Source: Acrasis kona (Eukaryota; Heterolobosea; Eutetramitea; Acrasida; Acrasidae). From it: a DNA stretch of 44,382 nucleotides. Numbering within the stretch: the first letter of the stretch is position 1; each line of letters opens with the position of its first letter. Made by a program: the position numbers and the translations under genes. Under the pieces are notes generated by a model that did not search any database, was not told the DNA's origin, and was given only the letters and a program-made list of their open reading frames with translations. The stretch covers positions 1 to 44,382 of the forward strand of contig JAOPGA020001610.1 of the NCBI GenBank assembly GCA_026419775.2, given 5' to 3'. Below are positions 19,747-29,804 of the stretch, one piece after another.

Positions 19747-20529
19747 ATGTACAAAACTCTAGTGCACCCCATTATTGCCAACTCCCTGAAGATGAGTGTT
19801 TTTCTCGCTACCAAAGTAAGACCTCCTAGGACAATACGAGCAGAAGAATTCACGTCACAAATCACACTTTCAGAATTACTGTCGAAAACACAACCAGGCG
19901 ACTTGTTACTTTCAGGATCAAATATCGACTCATATTCTCGCGGCCTTCGCAGTATATTTGGTGGAAAATTCTCACACTCTGGTGTGGTATGGCATGACGG
20001 TGCAGAGCCTTGGTTGATATCTTCGAATCTATTTGACTATTCAATACGTCCAAAAGAATACCCGAGCCATCTCATGAAAGATTATTTCACTGGCGAGACC
20101 GAAGTAGGTCCCGGATTAATAAAGATGAAGACCTTTGTTGAAGCGAGTCGAAAGGTGCAAGGTGATTGGTTTGTGTATAGAAAACTAGTAGGTGGCAACA
20201 AACAAGAGATTGCCAATGATTTATTTACTTATGTTAAAAATATTGATAAGAAGCGGTTTCCAACAGAAGAGGAGGAGATTGCACAAATGTTCGTCTTTTT
20301 GCTTGGACTGCAGAATCGCATCAAAAAACCAGGACAGATGGGGGCTACTTGCAATGAGGTAGTTATTGAGGCTTTAAGGACTGCAAAGATATTAAAAAGC
20401 GAGTATGCTCAGAAAGCATGGACACTTCCAGTGAAGGTACTTGAAAAAGGAAATTGGATGGAGGAACAGATGATGCAGGATTTTTATTATGAAGATGAAG
20501 TGTGGGTAAAACTGGATGATGAGAAGTAA
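19747..20529 (+). CDS. Permuted NlpC/P60-like protein with intact His and Cys
   Basis: A single-exon 260-aa protein. The signature order is that of the permuted papain-like (YiiX/LRAT-type) group: TQPGDLLLSGS (about aa 50-60), His77 in KFSHSGVVW, and Cys202 in GATCNEVVIEALRTAKIL. These would form the nucleophile and base of a cysteine peptidase, amidase or acyltransferase. The N-terminus (MYKTLVHPIIANSLKMSVFLA) is mildly hydrophobic and could be a targeting sequence; an internal ATG at codon 16 is a possible alternative start. It lies near a Cys-less relative on the other strand, suggesting duplication and divergence. Stop and poly(A) signal nearly coincide (TAAATAA). Confidence 0.78.
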   Translation: MYKTLVHPIIANSLKMSVFLATKVRPPRTIRAEEFTSQITLSELLSKTQPGDLLLSGSNIDSYSRGLRSIFGGKFSHSGVVWHDGAEPWLISSNLFDYSIRPKEYPSHLMKDYFTGETEVGPGLIKMKTFVEASRKVQGDWFVYRKLVGGNKQEIANDLFTYVKNIDKKRFPTEEEEIAQMFVFLLGLQNRIKKPGQMGATCNEVVIEALRTAKILKSEYAQKAWTLPVKVLEKGNWMEEQMMQDFYYEDEVWVKLDDEK

Positions 20530-20769
20530 ATAATTGATTGTCTCTAAAGTATTGTTTTTTTTGATTTTTTCTTGAGTCTTTGGGTTACTGTCAATTACAT
20601 TTGTCCTCCTCTTTTCAGGATATTTTGTTGAACAATAACTGTAGTAGTTATAGTCGTTGTTGGTTACAAGTAAGTCCTTTATGACATGAATATTCATTCG
20701 GAGTTTTTAATTTTTTAACACAATCTTCCCGACAAAGATTACCATTTTAATTACAAAACAGGCTAAAAA

Positions 20770-21678
20770 ATGGATGAGTGTGAAGATGTATCAGCTTTCA
20801 AGGATGAGTTCAGAAGGCTAATCATTGAATCATACCATGATGTGGAGGTTCTTCTCAAGTTAGAAGACGAGATACAACAAATGAGAAACGTACCTCAGAA
20901 AGCAGATGAAGTGGTGGACTTACGTAGAAGGCATGTTGCCTTACAAAAGGAGATAGATGCTAAAATAAGTCAGGGGCTAATTAATAGATCCCTAATCCTA
21001 GACGAGTACAAGAGGAGGAAGAGTAATGATTGTGGACATCCAGATAGACCAATGACGGAACCTTGTGGCAAATGCATTGAAACAAAAAACAATGCAAAAG
21101 CTTTCAAAGGCAGATCCATAGAAAAATGGCTCTCTGATATAATACCCCAAAACGAGCTCACTGCTCTAATCTTTTACAGAGGGACATGGTGTGGAAATTG
21201 TGCAATCTACCTTCGTGAGATTGACCAAATTGTACCTAAAATCAGACTTTTAGGTGGGGAAGTATATGGCATTTGTTCTCAAAGTAAAAAATATGTTGAT
21301 GAAATGAGAAAGGACACAAAAGTTAAATTTGAATTAATCAGTAACAAAAAAAACACACTTGCAAAAAAATTTGACATTCACATTACACACAAGAATGAAA
21401 AGGCATTCAAAACAATGTCACGCATAATAAAATCTGCTCTAGGAACATCAGAAAGTTACGATCCTTATCATGAAGATGGTGTCATCCAACCTGCAGTGGT
21501 AATCATTAATAGGCAAGGCGAAGTGGTTTATGTACGAACGTCACCTGTCACAATCGATGTTGGTTATGGAATGTTTGACCGAGTGCCGGCAACGGATGTT
21601 CTGGAGGCCATTCGTTGCTCTCAAGAAAAAAATGAAACCAACCGGAACATTGTTGTAAGAAAACAATCAGTGATGTAA
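20770..21678 (+). CDS. AhpC/TSA-like thioredoxin-fold protein with helical N-terminus
   Basis: A single-exon 302-aa protein. Residues 1-85 are charged helices (EVLLKLEDEIQQMRNVPQK, then VVDLRRRHVALQKEID). A CGHPDRPMTEPCGKC segment follows with possible metal-binding cysteines, then a peroxiredoxin-like thioredoxin fold (about aa 115-285). The active site is FYRGTWCGNC, the fold continues with GGEVYGICSQS and LISNKKNTLAKKFDI, and QPAVVIINRQGEVVY is the last strand. The WCGNC motif gives a CxxC pair, so it could be a thiol-disulfide oxidoreductase or an AhpC/TSA-2 peroxiredoxin-like protein. The helical N-terminal extension is unusual for that family. The stop is inside an ATGTAAATAAA box. Confidence 0.85.
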   Translation: MDECEDVSAFKDEFRRLIIESYHDVEVLLKLEDEIQQMRNVPQKADEVVDLRRRHVALQKEIDAKISQGLINRSLILDEYKRRKSNDCGHPDRPMTEPCGKCIETKNNAKAFKGRSIEKWLSDIIPQNELTALIFYRGTWCGNCAIYLREIDQIVPKIRLLGGEVYGICSQSKKYVDEMRKDTKVKFELISNKKNTLAKKFDIHITHKNEKAFKTMSRIIKSALGTSESYDPYHEDGVIQPAVVIINRQGEVVYVRTSPVTIDVGYGMFDRVPATDVLEAIRCSQEKNETNRNIVVRKQSVM

Positions 21679-21696
21679 ATAAAATTTTTTGTTTAT

Positions 21697-22833
21697 TTAA
21701 AAAGCAGGACGTTGTTGACTTCCGATGATGGGTGCACCACCTGCCCCAATGTTTCCTTGACTGAGAACTTGATCAACAGCCTTTTCGTGAACTGCCATGT
21801 TTTGTCTTTCTAATGGGTTCATCAACGCACCTTGACCTGCCAACTTTGATTCGTGTTGCATCAAGTTGGATCTCTCAGTGTTGACTAGACCGCCTCCAAT
21901 GGTTTGAGTGGTTGTGACTGGGTATGATTGTCTCAAAGGAGCTGGGTTGGATGACGTCCATGACTCGCGATTAAAAGTATTACCAAGAGATTGTTGAGCA
22001 CCGAACATTTTTTGTTCCCATAAGTGGTTATCGTGTTCCCAGGTGCCACGTGCAAATTGAGAGTTGAATTGCTGTTGGAGAGGTTGTTGCGTTTGGGTTG
22101 GTTGGAACTGTTGTTGCATTCCGGTTTGTTGGAATTGAGATTGTTGCATTAGGGGTTGTTGTTGGAGCTGAGCGTTGAATTGTTGTTGTTGTTGTTGCAT
22201 TTGTGGTTGTTGGATGGAAGAGTTCATCATTGTTTTTTGAGTTGAGGGTACCTCACGAATGATGACTTGATCGTGAATGGTACGAACGACTGGGTGAAGA
22301 ATTTCCTTTACCAAGTTTTGTTCACGAACTTCAGTGATGACTGGTTGCACGTGATGCTCGATGACTTCTTGACGAACTACTTGAGCAAGGACTTCGTTCT
22401 CTCTGATCTCTCTGTTACCACCTGCTTGACGAGTGACAGTTGGGGCAGAAGTGCTGTTCAACTGAGCTAGTCTCTGGCGCTCGAGCTCCAAGTTTACGTT
22501 TCCAATCTCCTCGTATCTAGTTTGCTCGGTGGTCCTTTGCATGACTTGATCTTGTTGGACGTTTCTAACAATGTTTTGCTTTTCTAGCTCAATGATCTTT
22601 TGTTCGTGGATCTCTTGAACGACTGGTTTGTGCACTACCTCAACATTCTGCTTCTCAATGATGTTGCCCAATACTGCCTTGTCTACAACATTTGTGACCG
22701 TGGCTCCCTTGTTAATAACATCAACCTTTGCTTGTTGAGCGATTGGAGCTTGCACGACCTGTTGAATGGGTGCTTGAGTGCTGGTGGTGATAGTAGTTTG
22801 GGTAGTTTGACCGGTTGGGATTCCTTGTACCAT
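21697..22833 (-). CDS. Gln-rich low-complexity protein with HxVQPV-type repeats
   Basis: A single-exon 378-aa protein. The first half is a run of amphipathic V/E/Q/H-rich segments (VVHKPVVQEIHEQKIIELEK, then IEHHVQPVITEVREQNLV, then LHPVVRTIHDQVIIREV). Such HxVQP-type segments recur in poorly understood fungal and amoebal stress or LEA-like proteins and in alveolin-like cytoskeletal proteins. The second half is polyglutamine-rich (about aa 210-265), then a tail with GQGALMNPLERQNMAVHEKA. No catalytic domain is seen. A TATA box and a CACAACA leader suggest strong expression. Structural or stress protection is inferred, not shown. The gene converges with the AhpC/TSA-like gene, 18 bp apart. Confidence 0.8.
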   Translation of the reverse strand: MVQGIPTGQTTQTTITTSTQAPIQQVVQAPIAQQAKVDVINKGATVTNVVDKAVLGNIIEKQNVEVVHKPVVQEIHEQKIIELEKQNIVRNVQQDQVMQRTTEQTRYEEIGNVNLELERQRLAQLNSTSAPTVTRQAGGNREIRENEVLAQVVRQEVIEHHVQPVITEVREQNLVKEILHPVVRTIHDQVIIREVPSTQKTMMNSSIQQPQMQQQQQQFNAQLQQQPLMQQSQFQQTGMQQQFQPTQTQQPLQQQFNSQFARGTWEHDNHLWEQKMFGAQQSLGNTFNRESWTSSNPAPLRQSYPVTTTQTIGGGLVNTERSNLMQHESKLAGQGALMNPLERQNMAVHEKAVDQVLSQGNIGAGGAPIIGSQQRPAF

Positions 22834-22885
22834 TGTTGTGTTTTGTTTGAGTTTTAATTTTGTTGTTGACGATCAATTACCGATG

Positions 22886-22893
22886 CTTTTATA
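22886..22893 (-). promoter_or_regulatory. TATA box of the Gln-rich protein gene
   Basis: TATAAAAG on the minus strand lies 53-60 nt upstream of the ATG at 22833. The leader between them ends AAACACAACAATG, like the leaders of the YrhK-like and BAR-GYF genes. Confidence 0.55.
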
Positions 22894-23179
22894 ATCAAAT
22901 TGTGCCCTTAAAATAGTCCTCGCAATCAATAAATAGTTGTCTAATATGGGAATGATTAAATAAAACACATAGTTAGAAGATGGATAGATCCGCAGTTTGA
23001 ACAGACACAATCAACTAGGTATGCTGAAAAATCTAGTTAACTGAGCTGCTTTAGAATTTGTATTCATTAAACATGATAATGTCTCTAAGAGGGTCAAAAA
23101 AGTATTTAGTCAACTTGATTGGTTTGTGATCGGAAATGGGTACACGTGTTCCGGTTGACCTTAATTAAAAACAAAAACA

Positions 23180-24078
23180 ATGGGCAAGCCATCAAACACT
23201 CAAGTGAAGGAAGTCAGAGAGGTAAAACCAGCAGTAGTTGTTGTTGATGAGCCAAAACCATCTTTGTTCCGCACATTGATGGGGTTATCAATCTTTGTTG
23301 CATTCTTATCGTGAGTATAATGCTTTTTTCAATTTTAACATTCGCCCACAGTGTTACTATACTATCAGCATATCTATTGCACAGCGCCTTCCACGGTCTT
23401 CCAATCAACTTTAGCGGAAAGACTCTACAACAAAGCGTTTTGACCAACGGACCAGTAAACGTTCCAATTTTCGTCCCCGCACCAGTTGTTGACGTTACCA
23501 ACAAGGTCGTCGATCTGATCAATGTCCAACTGAAGAAGCAAGTAACCTACCAATTACCCAATGTTCAAGGAGCCGACTTTGGTGTTCTACCACTAAGACT
23601 CACCGACGTACCAGTCCTCTCATTGGTCGTCTCATTGTTGTTTGCATTCTTGTTCTCATCTTTTGCAAAGAACTTGGCCATCATTGGAAATAGAGGTGGA
23701 AAATACGACAACAACTACCCAAGATCACAAACTGAACGCACTAGAGGACTTGTTTGTAAGTAGAATGCATTTTTATCTGAATTCATTTTTTCTTTAGCAA
23801 GACTCACCGGCGCACACAACAATGCAGTTGAACAGTTCGCTCCATTTGCTGTTGCTGTTGCCTTGAACTTGTTGGTTCTCAAGTTCCCATCCGCTGCCAC
23901 CAAGTCCACATCTGAACATTGGTCCATCCTCATCAAGGAATGTGTATTGGTCGTTTTGGCAAGAATTTTGCACTTTGTATTCTACTTCATCAACATCTCA
24001 ACCTTGAGATCAGTTGTTTGGGTGACAGGACTCATTTCAATTCTAAACTTGTACCTTCAATTGTTGGGCAAAGTATAA
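23180..24078 (+). CDS. MAPEG-family membrane protein
   Basis: Three exons (23180-23310, 23352-23755, 23798-24078) with 41- and 42-nt introns encode 271 aa. After splicing, the segment VSRLTGAHNNAVEQFAPFAVAVALN carries the MAPEG hallmark R..AHxNAxE..P, the glutathione-binding loop between helices 1 and 2. Further helices follow (ECVLVVLARILHFVFYF, WVTGLISILNLYLQLL). MAPEG proteins include microsomal glutathione transferases and eicosanoid enzymes of the endoplasmic reticulum. This protein is longer than the usual 150 aa, with an extra N-terminal membrane helix and an about 90-residue luminal region before the MAPEG core, which is rich in V/N/K. The function is likely glutathione-dependent; the substrate is unknown. 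Confidence 0.85.
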
Positions 24079-24112
24079 AGACACAATAAACATTTTCAAT
24101 AAACATATTTTA

Positions 24113-24781
24113 TTATAATCTACCTCTTAGTTGTGATGTGGGCGGTTGTCTTGTTCTAATCTCATTCTCAAGGTTTGATAATGAATGAGGATCAATGTGG
24201 TTCTTGTTGACTTCCGTCCTGTATCTTTGGGATTGTTGACTGCGTTTGATGGGTTGGTCTCTTTTACTTGGGGCCCTTAGATGATTTGCCATCACACTAC
24301 ACCTGAAACTTTGTTGAACATATCCCATTGTCGAAAAATCTCTGGCCCACTATGATTTGATTAGCATGAATGTGAGTTTATATAATACCTGAAACCAAGA
24401 GTTTGATGATACAGGAGAACCGAATTGAATTCTATGTTTTCCAGAATATAATACATTCCTCACCATTTGTGGGAGGTGATTTACAACAGAAGCTGGCCTA
24501 TTTGAATTGCCTCTTCTGTAACTAATTTGTCCATTTGAGATTGAAACTTGATCTCTTCTATGTGGTGCTCCAACCCTTACTCCAAAGAAGGGGGGTTGCC
24601 TAACTGTATTATAATTGTATGTTGATGGTGGTTGTCTATTGGGGAAGAGGAAGTTAACTTTTTGCTTCTCCTCAACTATTGGTCTTTTCAAATTAGATGG
24701 CTTCGTTGTGTTGATTTTATCCAATATCTTGTTAGTGTGCTGTTTTGATGCAGAGTTCTTTGTCCTGGACGAATTGGTCAT
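24113..24781 (-). CDS. Basic disordered protein of unknown function
   Basis: Two exons (24389-24781, 24113-24349) joined in phase 0 by a 39-nt GTATTA...TAG intron encode 209 aa. The product is basic and rich in N, R, Q, S and P, with motifs such as FLFPNRQPPSTYNYN, ISYRRGNSNRP and PIKRSQQSQRYRTEVNKNHI, and a short aromatic patch across the splice (NSWFQWARDF). No domain is recognised. It diverges from the OGFOD1-like gene with only 42 bp between start codons, so the two must share a tiny promoter. Confidence 0.6.
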
Positions 24782-24823
24782 GTGTTGTATTGATATGCTC
24801 TGTCCAATTCTTTACAAAACCTA

Positions 24824-26266
24824 ATGGAAGGTGAACAAAGACCATCGAAAAGAATGAAGACAACAAAAATTTTGAATGAAGACGAAGTTTCACATTTTGA
24901 CGTCCCATACCCACACACAATTATTGAAAACCTTGTTGATGAATCATTGTTGACTGCTGTGAGGGACGAACTAATGCGTGAATTACATTTCACACAGAAG
25001 GAAACAGACATTTATAAAGTCAATCAAACAGGAGACCTCAAATCTCTAGAGTTTTTATCAGAAGAAGATAAGAAAAAGTTGTCAAATACAATGAAACTGA
25101 GAGATCAAATTTATTCGCAAGAATTCAGGGCTTTTATTAAAAAAATTAGCAACTGCCCAATTGATTTGAACGACAAGACTGACATGAGTGTTAATTTATA
25201 TTCTAAAGGATGTCACTTGCTTGCACATGATGACATGATTGGCTCTCGTAAAATCTCTTTTATTTTATATTTAGCTGCCGACTGGAAACCAGAATACGGA
25301 GGTAGTCTCCGATTGTATCCGACCGAATCTGATGGCAAGCCAAGCATCATGTGGTCGAAGACCATAACCCCCTTATGGAACAGAATGGCATTGTTTGAGG
25401 TAATGCCTGGTGTTAGTATACATGATGTAGAAGAAGTTAGTGTTAATAAAGATCGTCTCGCCATTAGTGGTTGGTTCCATGCGGACCAAGTGGATCGAAC
25501 CGGTGCTTCTCTTGATAGTTTGAGCAGCACGGAAGGTGACGTTCCAAAACTTGATTTTGTTTCTTGTGTTCCACATCCATCTGATGTTGAATTAACTTCC
25601 GAAGATAAAAATTACTTGAGGGGATTTATTGATGAGCGTTATTTGTCCCCTATTGTGATTGAGAAATTAAAAGAAAAGTTTTGTGATGAAAGTAATTTTC
25701 AATTGGCAGAATTTTTGAGTGTTGGGGCACTGAAGAAAATATCTATTGTTGAAAAAGATTGCGAGTGGATGGTGGCTTCTCCTCCCCACAAGCACAGGTA
25801 TCAGTTTCTACAAAATGATGTGAAATCTTCCGAGACACATAGTGATGGGTGGCAATGGTTGTTGGGTTGTCTTGCATCTGAACCTTTCCAAAAGTGGTTG
25901 GCTCATCTTACAAGCCTTGAACTGACATCTCGCAATCTACTCGCTCGTAGGTTTAGGCCAGGTTTAGATTACACTCTTGCTGTTTCATGTCCTTCATACT
26001 TAGAACTCACCCTTGATCTGACTCCTAGTGAGAAGTGGGAGGACAATGGAGGATATCAAGTTTATATGCAAAGCGAAGATGACACTGATCCTGCTGTATA
26101 TCAAGAAGGAGATGGTGCTTTGTTATCCACGATGCCTCAAAATAATCTACTCACCCTTGTCATGAGAGACGAAGATGTACTCAGATTCGAAAAATATGTC
26201 AGCACTAATGCAGAAGGTAGCAGATGGGATGTATTTGGAAGGTGGGTGTTTGTACCAATAGAATAA
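24824..26266 (+). CDS. OGFOD1: OGFOD1/Tpa1-type prolyl hydroxylase (2OG-Fe(II) oxygenase)
   Basis: A single-exon 480-aa protein with the two double-stranded beta-helix domains of the Tpa1/Ofd1/OGFOD1 family. The N-terminal domain has the iron ligands His135 and Asp137 (LLAHDDMIGSRKISFILYL) and His200 (SIHDVEEV), and Arg211 (DRLAISGWFHAD) for 2-oxoglutarate; GGSLRLYP is typical. The second domain (about aa 260-480) includes GWQWLLGCLASEPFQKWL and lacks metal ligands, as in the family. Known members hydroxylate a proline of ribosomal protein uS12 (RPS23) and affect translational fidelity. Length and order match yeast and human proteins, so orthology is likely. The stop codon forms part of AATAAA. 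Confidence 0.93.
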   Translation: MEGEQRPSKRMKTTKILNEDEVSHFDVPYPHTIIENLVDESLLTAVRDELMRELHFTQKETDIYKVNQTGDLKSLEFLSEEDKKKLSNTMKLRDQIYSQEFRAFIKKISNCPIDLNDKTDMSVNLYSKGCHLLAHDDMIGSRKISFILYLAADWKPEYGGSLRLYPTESDGKPSIMWSKTITPLWNRMALFEVMPGVSIHDVEEVSVNKDRLAISGWFHADQVDRTGASLDSLSSTEGDVPKLDFVSCVPHPSDVELTSEDKNYLRGFIDERYLSPIVIEKLKEKFCDESNFQLAEFLSVGALKKISIVEKDCEWMVASPPHKHRYQFLQNDVKSSETHSDGWQWLLGCLASEPFQKWLAHLTSLELTSRNLLARRFRPGLDYTLAVSCPSYLELTLDLTPSEKWEDNGGYQVYMQSEDDTDPAVYQEGDGALLSTMPQNNLLTLVMRDEDVLRFEKYVSTNAEGSRWDVFGRWVFVPIE

Positions 26267-26419
26267 AAACATGTTTGATTTTTTATTTTGCAATATGCTT
26301 CTTTTCCATAACAGCATTTTCATTAGTTGATGCAAATCAATGTCTTAGAGTAATGTCCCACGAGTCAAGTTCAAAACAGTCAACTGACTGAGTTTCACTG
26401 AATTGCATATCAACCAGGT

Positions 26420-26998
26420 ATGAAACACATAACAGATGTACATAATGGTCGCGAGTATTTAGTGGAAAGAGCCAACAAACAAAATATAAATGATTTGCGC
26501 CACGTGAATAATGTAGTTCTTCCAGTTATCTATAATAATGATCGTGTCTACAACCAAATGGTGGACTTTGGGGCATTCTCATACATTGTGTACGACAAAA
26601 AGAACGACAAACGCGAACCAATAGCCGGTGTGGGGTGTCGATTAGAAATGATGCGAAAGCGTGCGGAGAAGGAGGAGGATGAAACATACCCTGTTCCATT
26701 AAAACTGAATGTTATGACTCTGTCCGTCTTATCAGCTTATAGGGGACGCGGAATTGGGAGAGCGTTGATGGGATTGATTTTCGATCAAGTTCCACAGTTC
26801 GAAAATCAGGAAATGAACATGGCAGAAGTGAATCATGTTTATTTGAATGTTCAAACAAGTAACGAGGATGCGATACGATTTTATCAAAATATTGGTTTCA
26901 CCATAGTGGAAACAATAAAAAACTACTATAAGAGGGTGGACAATCAAGATTGCCATGTACTCACTCTAAGTAGGTGTAATATACCAAGCAAAGTATGA
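26420..26998 (+). CDS. NAA50: NAA50-like N-alpha-acetyltransferase
   Basis: A single-exon 192-aa GNAT protein. It matches human NAA50 along its length: LRHVNNVVLPVIYNNDRVY (substrate side), LNVMTLSVLSAYRGRGIGRAL (strand 4 and acetyl-CoA pyrophosphate loop RGRGIG), VYLNVQTSNEDAIRFYQNIGF and ETIKNYYKRV (the KNYYKRI motif near the C-terminus of NAA50), with the catalytic-type Tyr and His (DCHVLTL). NAA50 acetylates N-terminal Met and works with the NatA ribosome complex and in sister-chromatid cohesion. An insertion rich in K/E (RKRAEKEEDETYPVP) lies before strand 4. It is 153 bp downstream of the OGFOD1-like gene. Confidence 0.94.
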   Translation: MKHITDVHNGREYLVERANKQNINDLRHVNNVVLPVIYNNDRVYNQMVDFGAFSYIVYDKKNDKREPIAGVGCRLEMMRKRAEKEEDETYPVPLKLNVMTLSVLSAYRGRGIGRALMGLIFDQVPQFENQEMNMAEVNHVYLNVQTSNEDAIRFYQNIGFTIVETIKNYYKRVDNQDCHVLTLSRCNIPSKV

Positions 26999-27114
26999 TG
27001 ATAACCTTTAGAATGTTCACTTGGCTGCATTCTAAATTTTGATCCTATTAGTAATTTAATAAAGTCTTTATTCTTTTTATCAAACAAAATATTTGATTCA
27101 AATCACTTTGTATC

Positions 27115-29109
27115 ATGGCATGCAAATGTGCCTGTGAAATCTGTCATCACAAATATATTCCTATTGTTTACTCGCCATATATCAGGCGAATGCCATCTTC
27201 TCTATACCATATTGAGAAATTGATCTCAAGTCATACCTTGCCATTAGAGAAAAGTTGTAAAACTCCCGCCAAACAATCCAAGATGAGTGCGGGAATTATA
27301 GACAGTGCAATATTGCAATGTGCCAAACCAAGAAGATATGTTATTGCAGGGGATGCCATGGAGTCACTGAGGCAATATGTTAAAACATCGTTAACAGATA
27401 AGATTGATGTGAAGAGTGTGAAAGATGTGGTGACTCCAATTTTTACTCACATACGTGATAACAATGGTACATATGATAACTCAATTCTTTTAACTTGATA
27501 AGAGAAGCTCGAAAATAATAAAATCACTGATCCTGTTGTCAAACAGGCTATAAAAGAAATGCAACAGTTGAACACAAATCAACCAAGTGCATTTACATTG
27601 TCACACAGAAATGCTGTACAAGTGATCAACGCATTTGACGTCCCCCAATTCAAATATAACATGGAAAGAAAGGTGTTCGAAAGAAGCATCAAAGACGATA
27701 AGAATTCAACAATCTTCGCAGAAGGCAGACAAAAGAATGAAGTACTAAGAGATAGATACCTACTTTTAAAACAGATCATGTTGAGAAATGAAAAATTCAA
27801 TCCATTAAGGCAAGACTCCTTTACAGTAAGTACATTAACCAAAAAATCATTTTATTATGTTGTAGATAACCGCCATCGAAGCCTTGACCGGTACATCAAG
27901 TTTGAAGATTATTATGGGCATGATTGTACAAAGAGAAGTTGGAAAGTTCTATTTGGAAGATTTAACAGCAGCAGTACAAGTTGATTTGTCAGAAGCAGAT
28001 ACCAACAAAATAGGTCTACTTACGGAAGGATCCATCGTCATTGCCAATGGAATTTTCAACAGTGACGACCGTATATATAAAGTATCGGCAATTGTTTTGT
28101 GTGAACCTGAACCTCGTGAAATTTCAATAAAAACTATAAACCAGGGTCGTAACGACCGTTTAGATTTGTTTGGTGTTAGAAACAACAACATATCTCTTGA
28201 TTCGGAGGCAACCAAAAACCAAGAAGAATTTACAAAAGATTCTTGTTTTTTTGTGACTCTAAGTGATGTGTGGTTGGACCAACCTTCTGTCCTGGAACGT
28301 CTTAGATCATTGTTTAGGTATTTTGTTGAGGATAAGCACAAGGAACAATCCCAAACTCTAGACAGGTGGCCGTGCGCTATTGTATTGATTGGAAGTTTTG
28401 TGTCAAAGCCAATGCACACACATTCATTTGGAGAGAATGGAGACCAGTCAATGTATAAAAAGAGGTTTAATGAGCTTGCAGAAATGTTACTAAAAGAGTT
28501 CCCACTTCTTGTTGATGACGATAGTCCAGAAAAGATCGCACCCATGTTTGTGTTTGTTCCTGGTCCAAATGATCCTTGTCCTGGTCCGCCTCTTGTTTAT
28601 CCTAGACCTCCCATATCCACAATGTTTTACAAATCGTTTCAAGAAAAAGTATGTACATGTTACCAATTGTTCTCTTACTCAACACATTGTAGATTCCAAA
28701 CTCCATCTTCATCAGCAATCCTTGCCGTGTTAGAATCTATAATTCGGAAATTGTTTTATTTAGAGACGACCTACAGCAGAAAATGCATAGAAACACTGTT
28801 CTTGACCAAAAACTGGCATCTAATCCTCTTTCGGAGCATGTTACGAACACATTAATCTATAATTCACATTTAACACCATTACCAATAAGCATACAGCCCA
28901 TCTATTGGTCTCATGACCATGCAATGAGGTTATATCCCACTCCGAATGTGTTAGTGCTTGCAGAGAATAATGAGAGGTACGAAAATGAACAGAACTCATG
29001 CAAATGCTTCAATCCAGGGTCCTTCCATGTTGACAGTAGATTTGTAATCTGTAGACCACTTGTTGGTGATGTCAAATATGTTGTGGCTGAGTTGGGTCAA
29101 GAAGAATAA
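27115..29109 (+). CDS. POLE2: DNA polymerase epsilon subunit B (Dpb2/POLE2)
   Basis: Four exons (27115-27466, 27503-27825, 27866-28648, 28693-29109) with 36-, 40- and 44-nt introns encode up to 624 aa. The OB-fold region (ALTGTSSLKIIMGMIVQREVG, then YLEDLTAAVQVDLSEA) is followed by the calcineurin-like fold shared by B subunits (FFVTLSDVWLD, IVLIGSFVSKP, MFVFVPGPNDPCPG, IFISNPCRVR). As in other B subunits, metal ligands of true phosphoesterases are lost. The C-terminus (FHVDSRFVICRPL) is typical. The protein is a structural subunit of the leading-strand polymerase. The first 56 residues (Cys-rich MACKCACEICHHKYIP) exceed the usual N-terminus; a start at the downstream ATG 27283 (MSAGIIDSAILQ) is possible. 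Confidence 0.93.
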
Positions 29110-29142
29110 AAAACTTTCTTATCTCATTACAATATTTTTCTT

Positions 29143-29514
29143 ATGACGGAACAGATAAAGCAAGAGGATGACAATAGTCGCGAACCCTTCTATATTTACC
29201 TTCAAAACAGTGAATTGAATGCTAACTTGCAAAAATATATATCATCATTCGTTCAACATATCGCCGGCATTTTGGAGAAGGACGAACCAAATGTTCGCAG
29301 AATCATTTCTTTTCTACCAGAGCGGAATGGTAACAAAAATAACAAATTGTATTTTAATCTTATAGGTGTTCTGCTATTTGGATTTAGGCTCTCAACCGTT
29401 AAGGTGGTTTATAAATTTCTAAAGAAGCTTGACCAAGAGAAGCACAACATCAATTTTGAAGTTAATTTGGTTTTAGTTGAGTCTCATAAAATGACAAGTG
29501 GATTTAGTTTTTAA
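29143..29514 (+). CDS. Small protein of unknown function
   Basis: An ATG ORF of 123 aa starting 33 bp after the POLE2 stop. It has a charged N-terminus (MTEQIKQEDDNSREP), an amphipathic helix (LQKYISSFVQHIAGILEKD), a basic loop, a hydrophobic stretch (LYFNLIGVLLFGF) that could be buried or membrane-inserted, and a final strand-like segment (NFEVNLVLVES). No family is recognised. About 290 bp without a gene follows (29515-29804), the presumed promoter of the kinase. Confidence 0.5.
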   Translation: MTEQIKQEDDNSREPFYIYLQNSELNANLQKYISSFVQHIAGILEKDEPNVRRIISFLPERNGNKNNKLYFNLIGVLLFGFRLSTVKVVYKFLKKLDQEKHNINFEVNLVLVESHKMTSGFSF

Positions 29515-29804
29515 ATCAATAATTAAGAAGAATTCTGAGTAGATGTTCATCTCAGGGACGGTGACCGCTGAGAGTTTGAGTGACAATACAAATAAACTAG
29601 TACTTTTTGAATCATTATTTTGCTTGTTATCTAAAAGGCTATAGTTGCCGCAACTAAAACTAATTATGACACCAACCAAACGGTTATGTTAGCGCCGGGC
29701 GCTTTCTTTTTGTCAACTAAAACAAATTCCTTACAACAGTCGTAGTTTGTCTGACATCAGGACTTCAAATTTTTTGGGTGCGTCCAAGAGCAACGTTGTC
29801 CATT